This document shows positions 56,540 through 64,000 of a DNA stretch of 64,000 bases, piece after piece. The stretch spans positions 21,213 through 85,212 of the forward strand of contig JAXGGA010004718.1 in the NCBI GenBank assembly GCA_038373865.1, given 5' to 3'. This stretch comes from Uloborus plumipes (lineage: Eukaryota; Arthropoda; Arachnida; Araneae; Uloboridae). The notes below the pieces were generated by a model. That model was not told the origin of the DNA. It ran no database searches and was given only the letters and a program-made list of their open reading frames with translations. How positions within the stretch are numbered: position 1 is the first letter of the stretch; each line of letters begins with the position of its first letter. Position numbers and translations under genes: made by a program.

Positions 56540-57310
56540 ATCGGTAAGTAACCGCCCCTAAGCCAGGGCTAAGGCAGAAACATGCAACACACCACCAGCT
56601 CGTTTACTCCATCCGTGAACTGCAGTTGCGTGCTTATTATGCACTCATCAGCATGGAATAGGAATCAAACGAGCTGGAGGCAAAAATCCTCTATAGAGCA
56701 AAGAAAGCCACCAAAAACTGGTAGTTAATGTGAAATCAGAACACCAGCGAGCGACCGCACTTTGTGCGGTTCGCACAATACCAAACTGTCTACCATGTCT
56801 ACCTGTCCTAAATTTCTTCTGCGCTTTATTTTTCTTTTAATGTTACTTAGTCAACACAATAATTAGGCAATACGTTACGTATAACGCTGGATGTATCAAA
56901 ATAATTCATTTTTTAAGACTATTTTAACGCGCGCTAATCATTCACCTAGGATAATAAAATAGCGAGCGAACGGTGAAATTTAGGGAATTGCGCCAAATGC
57001 AAAACGAGTTCGATAAGGAGCCAACTGTGGCATCCATTCCTTCTCCTTGCTCTGCGATGGTAGACAGTTTGGCATTGTGCGTACGGCACAACTCCAAAAT
57101 TTTGAGGCAAAGCTCGGGTATAAAGCAATAAATAACCGCCCCTAAGCCAGGACTAATTCAGAAACATGCAGTACACCACCAGCTCAGTTTATTCCATTAA
57201 TGGACTTTGCCTCCAGCTCGTTTGATTCCTATTCCATGCTGATGAGTGCATAATAAGCACGAAACTGCAGTCTATGAATGGAAAAAACGAGCTGGTGGTG
57301 TGTTGCAGGG
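56540..57310. repeat. Two hairpin-family copies in direct orientation around a 340-bp spacer
   Basis: taaccgcccctaagccagg followed by cagaaacatgca occurs at about 56551 and 57133. The second copy keeps inverted outer arms (tgcagtacaccaccagctc with gagctggtggtgtgttgca). In the spacer gcacaataccaaactgtcta (56772) and tagacagtttggcattgtgc (57061) form another inverted pair, so several nested folds are possible. Confidence 0.65.
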
Positions 57311-57653
57311 TTCGTTATTTTTCTTAAACACGCCATTATTACACTATTTACAAGACTAGTGTGGGCTTGTTCTTCGACGTCCGTAATCATTTTCGCTTCA
57401 ATGAGTTTCGGAAGCCGCCGTACTAACTTTCACTAATTAAAGAAGTCACTCGCGACGATTTGAGAAGACGACAAACCGCTACACCCGAACGCCTAAGGTC
57501 CCACTTGCATCTTCTGCTTGGAAATCGCCCATCATTTGGACATTCCATTGCTTTCTCTCGTCAAGGCAGGATTGGAATTTTTTTTTCCAAGGCTGTTGCA
57601 ACCTGTCTCGAGCAGTGATACTGGCTCTTCTTACCGTATTTAATTGTCTAAAC

Positions 57654-58253
57654 CAGTGGTTGAAAAAACTACATATTTTTCGTAGCAAACTCCAACTACA
57701 ACTACTTCCTTATAAATGTAGTTAACTACAGCTACAACTACTTTTTTTTAATGTAGCGAGCTACACTACTTTTGAAATGTAGTTGCTACTTCGCTACTTT
57801 TTAAAAAATAAATAAATAACAAGAATACACCGATTGAAGATCGACCGAAAAAATTCGAAAAGTGGTATAAATTAAAAAATTACCTCATTCGAATATGGAA
57901 TAAAAATAGGAATTGTCTTTGAATTTATTTGTTAATTTTCCTTTTTGCTTTTTTTTTTTTTTGCTAAAATTTATCCTTTTTAGATTTTTTTTACAACTTT
58001 TACGAATATTCGCTACAAGAAAAACCTTGTTTTTTCCCTTCGTTCTCTCTTTTTTTTTAATTTTCTTCATTTATTTATTTATTTTTTTAATTTAAAAGTA
58101 GTTTTAAGCAATCGCTACAAACTACTATTTTTTTGTATTGCGCTACTCACTACTCTACTTTTTTAAAAAAGTAGTGCGCTACTCTACAAACTACTAAAAA
58201 ATGTAGCTACTACAGTAGTTTCGCTACTTGTAGCGCGCTAGTTCCGACCACTG
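57654..58253. mobile_element. hAT-type MITE of the GTAGCGCGCTAC family, 600 bp, reversed copy
   Basis: Left cagtggttgaaaaaac, right tagcgcgctagttccgaccactg. gtctaaac flanks both sides exactly (57646-57653, 58254-58261). The orientation is opposite to the copies at 55607 and 63227. Confidence 0.9.
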
Positions 58254-58415
58254 GTCTAAACATAATAGAAAGAAAGCGAAAAATTGACTTTGGAATGTTT
58301 GAACATGATTTCTAGTCCTTCGTTGAGTGTAATTTAGAATTTGAATTTAATTTTCAAAATATGATAGAGCAAAAAATGGTTTTTATTTGTGAACTTTATT
58401 TCTTGTCCTTTATTG

Positions 58416-58472
58416 GTTGGTTGGTTGTTGGGAGTTTATTGGCGCAAGAGCCTTAGTAGGCTATACTGCGTC
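58416..58472 (-). mobile_element. 57-bp 3'-end scrap of a non-LTR retrotransposon
   Basis: On the minus strand the block reads gcctactaaggctcttgcgc, then aataaactcccaac and an aaccaaccaacc tail like that of the copy at 37817. gtcctttattg and gtcttttattg flank it, agreeing at ten of eleven bases. It is a severely 5'-truncated insertion of a different family. Confidence 0.6.
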
Positions 58473-58490
58473 GTCTTTTATTGAACTTAA

Positions 58491-59899
58491 CCCTACACTG
58501 CATGGTGTTGCCAATTGGCTACATGGACAATTTGTCCTCCTTATGAATAGCAGAATGTAGTCATAAGGCAACTCAATGCATAAAAAGCAAGTATTGGGTA
58601 TATTTAAAGCAATTATCACCATTTATCCTCCATACATGGCAGCACTGGTCTGTTACATGCTCTTAAATGAATCCATATGGATAGCTTTTAAAATCACTCA
58701 AACTACCGTGTTTTGAAATTATTTTTTACAATGAAATATTTTTCTTCGTCTTTTAAAAAAATAACATGAATAAAATAAACATTTATCTTTCGTTTAAGAT
58801 GCGTTTTACATCAAAATAATTATTTGGAAAAAATCTAGGACATAATACACGTCTGTAGCCGTTTGGCAACATTATGCAGTAAGCATCCAGAGAACACTTC
58901 GATTCATCTCTATAGTTCATGAAGTATGTGCTTTGTTTATGTTTCGCGCTAGCTTCTTTTTCTTTTTGGAAGGTATAATATAATCATGCGGACCCAAAAG
59001 TGGTACTTTCGGCTGTTCTACCGTTTATAAGACCTCGCAATAATCAATGCTTAGGTGATGTTCAACAGAGTGAACAAATAAAAAATCAATAGGGAAAAGC
59101 CTTTAAAACGTGTTCATTTTAGATTTCAGTTAGCACAAACGTTGTGCTTACACGGACAAGTAAAGTCATTAATAATTTTAAAATATAGTTTTGAAAAAAA
59201 ACTAAAAAATACGCTTTTACATTGGAATGCGCTGTGATTATCACGGGTTTCCCTCTGATTTTCAAAACTACTGAATATCCGCACTTAAGTTTACATGTAC
59301 TTATAATACATCAATATGCAATACAGTTTAGCCTTTAGTATTAAAAATAATATTAAATATATTACTTTTATATTTGCAAAGAACGTAAATTTTATCTTTT
59401 ATTCAGAGTTACATACATACATACATACAAACAAACCCACATGTGAAATTAATAAAAGCGTATTAAAAAGAGACCATTAGCTACAGAGGAACTAGAGAGT
59501 TAGAAACCAAAAAAAAATAAATAAAAGAAAAGAAAGAAAGCTTGCGCGAGAGAGCCTCCAAAAGACATCAGATTTGACAGAATTGATCATCGGAAAGTAC
59601 AAGTACATATAAAAAATAATGTAAAATATCAAAATGTAAAGGATTACAAGAGTAAAGTGCACCAAATGTTCAATTCCTCTATTTTTTTACAAAAAAGAAC
59701 TAATTTCAAGACTATCATTTACAATCATTTTTATCTGTTGAATGCATGGTGTAGCCATTTGGCAACAAAACTATTTTTAATTAGAAAGGGGTGAAAATTT
59801 AGAGTTAAATTTTTTTTAATATTTTTCCATGTTTTCTTATTACATTGACAAACACATATATTTTTTTCTACGAAAAATAAAAAATTATGCAGTGTAGGG
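58491..59899. mobile_element. piggyBac-type element, 1.4 kb, no transposase readable
   Basis: TTAA at 58487-58490 and 59900-59903. The ends ccctacactgcat and atgcagtgtaggg are a perfect 13-bp inverted pair. Inside, gcatggtgttgccaattggc, tagccgtttggcaac and gcatggtgtagccatttggc recur. It carries the dispersed repeat at 59291. Confidence 0.85.
59291..59465 (-). repeat. Inverted third copy of the 12.9-kb tandem repeat
   Basis: Read on the minus strand it starts taatacgcttttattaattt, runs through gtaactctgaataaaagata and gcaaatataaaagtaatata and ends tgtattataagtac, matching 12898-13197 throughout. A catac microsatellite expansion sits within it. Confidence 0.75.
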
Positions 59900-59904
59900 T
59901 TAAA

Positions 59905-60390
59905 GACAAGTAGATTTTTTTTTGCCCACAGATAGAAAAGTTCAACTTTTTCTCTCGAAATTTTCTCTACTCAAATCCTTTACATGTACATTTTGATTCT
60001 ACGCTCTATGTTTAATTAACAACTGCTGAAAAGCTACTTTGGTTTGCTTTTCGGTTGGTCAATTTGCTAAAGAGAAATTTGGGTCCATTAACGAATCCTT
60101 CGGATTTTTTTCTCTAACAAACTCTTCCTTTAAATATGGTATTCCAATTTTAATAAGAATGATATGGGTAAATTTGAAATTGTATGTTTTCGCCTGTTCT
60201 TAAAACACATGATGTTTATATTCAAATTCAGAAGGATATGAACCAGACTGAGGGAGCTTCGTCTAATTATGGTTTCAGATTCACTAAATTACCAGTATTT
60301 TTCACAATTTTACAAAAAATGAAACGTCTGAAAAATCTCATTCGTGAATTTGTGAGGGGTCAATTCATCATTTGACGTCTTCCTAAGATT
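59905..60390. other. AT-rich DNA, no feature recognised
   Basis: The frame 60184-60375 (63 codons) has a protein-like look but no motif, splice context or neighbour to support it. Confidence 0.4.
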
Positions 60391-60394
60391 GTAC

Positions 60395-61015
60395 TTTAAC
60401 AAATCGTTGACAGATCCGAGCGATCTTCTTAATTCGTTTGTAAAACTTAGCTTTTAAAGATGCAAAAAGTACTATCTAATCGGCATGTCAACAAAAATAT
60501 GAAGATTATTGGATTGTACCTTGGTCACACGGGTCAAAACTTGAGGTAAAGAGGAAAAGTTGAATCTAGTCCAGAACCGATTCACTCAGACGACCTGGGC
60601 TTTATCGCGGCATAGTGACCACAAACCAATTCTCCCGTGCTATATGATAAGCCTCTAATTCATACCCTTTCGTTATGCACAAATAGTCAGTGACTGGATT
60701 TTATGCGGGTTCCTTTTCCGAATGTCCATCCACCTCCTAATTGTTACCCCTATTCGACTAACCCCCTTTTATGAGGTTCGAATTGCCTCTGATGTCACAC
60801 CACCACCACCTCGAATTTGAACTCTTTTGCAACAATAGCAGAAACGGCCCCGGCCGTAATAAAATGCTTGCAAAACTTGTAATGAGAATTGCTTTTCCAG
60901 TAAGCAAAGTCTAAGAGATGTTTATAAGGTCACGTTCGTAAGGAACTGGAGCGTTTAGAATGCATTCGTTAAGAACTGGCGGGCCATTGTGCAGTGTATA
61001 CAATACCCGCAATTA
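60395..61015. other. GC-richer, repeat-poor island
   Basis: It contains cggcatgtcaac, ctttatcgcggcatag, a ccaccaccacc run and cggccccggccgtaataaaa. No framed exon is visible. It is a candidate regulatory element. Confidence 0.3.
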
Positions 61016-61017
61016 AG

Positions 61018-61215
61018 TCAATTCATCATTTTTATCGTTTCGAAATCTAACTCGGAATCAATAAAGTCTTGGAAAAACTTGTTGATAGCGTCGTGATCCC
61101 CGGCGAATGTCGCGCGCCTCCGAATTCTGTCGAAATCGCCGGATGTGAGAGGGTGGTATATTATGTTCGAAATTGTGTTTTTATCTTCAAAGTCTATCAA
61201 GTGCTTGCTTTTATG
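61018..61215 (-). CDS. Candidate terminal exon, protein not recognised
   Basis: On the minus strand a frame follows a possible splice acceptor (gatacagatag) and reads KNTISNIIYHPLTSGDFDR, IRRRATFAGDHDAINKFFQD and FIDSELDFETIKMMN before a TGA at 61018-61020. The acidic, mixed composition and CG-containing codons look like real protein, and the frame sits at the edge of a repeat-poor block. Against it: the acceptor lacks a strong pyrimidine tract, no polyadenylation signal is close downstream and I know no matching family. It may be the last exon of a gene whose other exons are outside the window. Confidence 0.25.
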   Translation of the reverse strand, partial: HKSKHLIDFEDKNTISNIIYHPLTSGDFDRIRRRATFAGDHDAINKFFQDFIDSELDFETIKMMN

Positions 61216-61370
61216 GGTTCTCTATCTGTATCACGACTTCGGAAACTTATAATGTGAATTTAATATTTATGCGCTGCGTTTAAAAAACGATACTTAAATT
61301 TTTGCAAAGCTAGTTTACTTTTTTGGACGTAGGCGTAGTTAGTTTCTATGAGAAATAGCTCTTTATTATA

Positions 61371-62295
61371 CAGTCATACCTGTCCATCTCGAATTTCACG
61401 AGACAGAAGAAAAAATTCGAGATACGGAGGTTTCGAGATACAGAGGTTGTGATAAATTTATAAAAATAAGCAATTGGAACAAAGTCAAATACTTAATAGA
61501 TTGTTTTTGCATTGATAGTGTTGAATATTTTAATGTACGACATGTTGCGAGTCCTCGTTTTGCTAATTGTGATGACTCTATCGGTGACAAGTTAGTGCAT
61601 ACCTTTAAGTACGAACATAGTCTTTGAATGAATGTGCAGAACAGGGGTGCCCATCCCCCCAAGCACAATGGCTCAAATTCCCCCCCCCCCCCAAATTTTT
61701 TCACAGCCCTATTGTGCTTTTTATTTTTGTCCCTCTTTTTTATTTTATTTATTTTTCAAAATATTATTTATTTTTTTAAATATTTTTATTTATTTTTTTG
61801 AATTATAACTATTATTTTTTATACATTATTAATTTTTTTAAAGTAATAATTATGCGGAGAATAGAATCGCTTTTTTTTTCCTTCCAGACATTCCACACAC
61901 GCACAAAAACAAATAAATAAAAAAAAATAATAAAGAAACAATTTAAATTAAAAAATAAATTAATAAATAGTTTAAATAAATAAATAAATTCGTTTAAAAA
62001 ATCCCCCCCCCCCCATTTTGATGGCGCAACTTGCGCCATAATCCCCCCCCCCCTATGGGCACCCCTGGTGCAGAAGATAATTTTTGTCTCCAAGTTATAC
62101 CATTGATAAAGGTGACTGGAGATGAAATTCAAAAATGAGAGTTGTCGAAATTCGAGATAGAGGTTTTCGGAAAAAATCATTCGAGATAAACGTGAGAAAA
62201 AACGTTAAATGTATGCTGTAAAAGCAGGGAATTGAAAAAATTCAACATAGAGAGGTTTTCGAGCTAAGCAGGTTCGAGATAAACAAGTTCGACTG
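61371..62295. mobile_element. pogo/Tigger-like element, 925 bp, interrupted by a hAT MITE
   Basis: TA at 61369-61370 and 62296-62297. The left end cagtcatacctgtccatctc is mirrored by gttcgagataaacaag with ttcgactg on the right. Repeated ttcgagata words follow both ends. No transposase is left. Confidence 0.8.
61642..62067. mobile_element. hAT-type MITE, 426 bp, nested in the pogo-like element
   Basis: caggggtgcccatccccc on the left and tatgggcacccctg on the right are inverted. gtgcagaa flanks both sides exactly (61634-61641, 62068-62075). Paired gcacaatggc and gatggcgcaacttgcgcca motifs with C runs lie near the ends. The interior is ATTT-rich, which creates the spurious minus frames here. 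Confidence 0.9.
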
Positions 62296-62299
62296 TACT

Positions 62300-62800
62300 A
62301 ATAAATGATAAATGTAAGCATAACCAGAATAGGTGCTTACTGTAAAAGTATATCGGTTTGGAATTATTAACGTAATGAAGCACTATCGCAGCTGTAATTC
62401 TATCATAATAAGTTTGAATTTTCTTTTTTCCTACGGTATCTTGTTCATACAGTCCTGACAGGCATTTATAAGGGAATGTGGGACAAAAAAAAAATAGCGG
62501 GGCAAAGTGAAATGGTGAACTATTTTGAGCGCCATCTTGAGGTGCCGTAAGTAAGTAGAAAACCAGTCAGGAAAAAGTTACCTCTGCATAAATCAAAGCA
62601 TATGATAATACAATCAGTTTTTTAAGAATGATACTCACACAATAACATTTTGTTGTAAGTTAAAAATATATTTTTGTTGTTAAACAATAATTTTTTATTG
62701 ACACTTTAAATATTAATTAAGAATATAAATAAAATTATTTGAATTCGTAGAAAGTTTTTAATTCTATCCAGGTCTGCAAACATCAGTCTTTTGTTTAATC
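62300..62800. other. AT-rich DNA, no feature recognised
   Basis: Nothing beyond short A/T tracts. Confidence 0.6.
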
Positions 62801-62807
62801 ATTAACA

Positions 62808-62980
62808 CAGTGGTGGATTTACAGGTTTGGAGGCCCGCTGCAATGTTTTTTTGGAAGCCCCTTCAGACGAACAGAACTACGAAAAATAGTTTTCGTGTAT
62901 CACTTTGGATCCTCTTTGGGGCTCCGATATCGCGGGGGCCCCCTCGGTGACAGTTGCGACATATTGTTAATCCGCCACTG
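62808..62980. mobile_element. Small hAT-type MITE, 173 bp (relative of 29588)
   Basis: cagtggtggatttacagg and taatccgccactg are inverted. The flanks cattaaca and cattatta agree at six of eight bases. Confidence 0.75.
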
Positions 62981-63226
62981 CATTATTATGTCTTGCTCAC
63001 ACCGACATAAACACTGGCCCCTGGTTGAAATTTTAGTTCGAATGTAGCTGTTGTTTTTGCGAGGCTTGACCAAATTTTTTGAGTTTCTCGATTAGTCACG
63101 TATCTCTGAAAGCTTAATGCACGAAATAGGCACAAATGGGATTTGGATCCCTATTGTACAGTTGCAATTGAAGGGCTTGGAGGACGAAGGGGCTAAGTTA
63201 CATTTTGAAAAATGAACGCTCTGGAC

Positions 63227-63395
63227 CAGTGGTCGGAAGTAGCGCGCTATAAGTAGCGAAACAACTGTAGTAGCTACATTTTTTAGTAGTTTGTAATGTA
63301 GCGCACTACTTTTAAAAAAAAGTAGAGTAGTGAGTAGCGCGATACAAAAAAATAGTAGCTTGTAGCGATTTCTGGAAACTACTTTTAAATTAAAC
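63227..63395 (+). mobile_element. Left part of a GTAGCGCGCTAC-family hAT MITE
   Basis: cagtggtcggaagtagcgcg opens it as at 55607, followed by aagtagcgaaacaactgtag and gtagtgagtagcgcg. It breaks off where the next repeat begins. Confidence 0.75.
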
Positions 63396-63780
63396 TAGCT
63401 GCCAGGGCAGCTAGATTAGCTTCCTGCGGCATGTTGATGCATAAGTTCCCCCCTCTCTAACTTTTACCTCATTCTGAAGTTATATCATTTGATATAATTT
63501 AATGTTCATTCGATTTCAAGACATACCACGCACGTGGCCCGGCGTTGCACGGGCACTTCGTGCCCTGAAAGTAGTGAGAAAAAAATTTAAAGAAAGTACT
63601 CCCCGCCAAGGCGGCTCGCTTACAGGCGCTTCACGCCTTTACTTTTTTCCTATATAAAAAAAATTATTCGAATTATTGAGATGCTTCACGCCTTCAAGAT
63701 GGTGAGGAAAGTTTCAGTAAGTTCAGCTCGCTCAAAGGAAAAAAGCAGACATAGATACTCAGTTTTTAATATAAGTAGAT
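63395..63780 (+). repeat. Unclassified dispersed repeat with several small GC hairpins
   Basis: ctagctgccagggcagctag, gggcacttcgtgccc, aggcgcttcacgcct and cgccaaggcg are four palindromes within 250 bases. The phrase acgtggcccggcgttgcac, and ataagtagat near the end, resemble repeats common in arthropod genomes that I cannot name. It abuts the broken hAT MITE directly. Confidence 0.4.
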
Positions 63781-63784
63781 GGCT

Positions 63785-64000
63785 CTTCAACAAATAAATG
63801 TTTCAAAATATTACCAGTAGCTAGCGATAAAAATTCTACGTAAGTGGCCCGCTTATGAGTTTCGTGTTTGATTTAGTTAAGCCTTCATTCAAAATTCTCA
63901 TTATCATTGTTATTATACTGTTTCATAGCAACGACGGTTTGCAAGAATGGATTTCATATTTAATCATTTATTAGGCTTAATCGCTTTAAACTTGACTACT
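63785..64000. other. AT-rich DNA to the window edge
   Basis: No feature recognised. Confidence 0.6.

Noticed and set aside
61812..62180. 122-codon minus-strand frame
   Set aside because: Encoded by the ATTT-rich filler of a hAT MITE; almost entirely F, L, I and N.

Overview
This is eukaryotic nuclear DNA: AT-rich, full of long A/T and C/G homopolymer runs, with almost no long open frames and dense, layered mobile-element debris. Families with readable protein remnants (piggyBac, hAT, Tc1-like, a non-LTR retrotransposon), tRNA-derived SINEs, TTAA-flanked and TA-flanked MITEs, and TATA plus TCAGT core-promoter signals point to an arthropod. The style of the Tc1-like and non-LTR proteins and of the hairpin repeats is what I associate with chelicerates, most likely a spider; that assignment is an inference. 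The window looks intergenic or intronic. I see no complete gene, rRNA, tRNA gene or CRISPR array.

Layout. 1-7.8 kb is a mobile-element cluster: the end of a hAT element, a MITE split by a piggyBac relic that still encodes the transposase C-terminus, then a 3.1 kb hAT element with perfect 8-bp target-site duplications that swallowed a MITE and a 1.4 kb Tc1-like element, then another hAT MITE. 7.8-16.7 kb is quieter and AT-rich, with two GC-richer low-repeat islands, a tiny member of a hairpin family, a tandem duplication and one candidate protein-coding exon (13317-13499). 16.7-19 kb holds a seven-unit tandem array of about 146 bp with a three-unit higher-order pattern, followed by three MITEs almost end to end. 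19-31 kb has two promoter-like sites (20.07 and 29.11 kb), a tRNA-derived SINE, pogo-like and piggyBac-like MITEs, a MITE with a long AT repeat at its centre, and a carboxylesterase-like fragment at 30.7 kb. 31-40 kb has TTAA-flanked MITEs, an unclassified 950-bp element with inverted ends, a 241-bp hairpin element and a 5'-truncated non-LTR retrotransposon with a perfect 13-bp target duplication. 42-44 kb is a diverged tandem segmental duplication with an unusually conserved core. 47.6-50 kb is a 2.4 kb hAT element with a readable transposase tail and two nested foldback repeats. 50-58.3 kb has more hAT MITEs, a long perfect hairpin, a GC-richer island and a SINE. 58.4-64 kb has a 1.4 kb piggyBac-like element, a pogo-like element containing a hAT MITE, and further MITE copies.

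Most of the sequence is explained by repeated insertion, nesting and decay of DNA transposons. The probable host-derived signal is the set of GC-richer, repeat-poor islands (about 9.3-10.0, 11.5-11.8, 14.9-15.2, 19.2-20.1, 21.2-21.9, 27.0-27.4, 29.0-29.2, 34.0-34.3, 39.4-39.7, 43.5-44.1, 46.4-46.6, 52.1-52.7 and 60.4-61.2 kb), which could be regulatory elements or isolated exons of flanking genes. All calls come from reading the sequence by eye; no alignment or database search was run.
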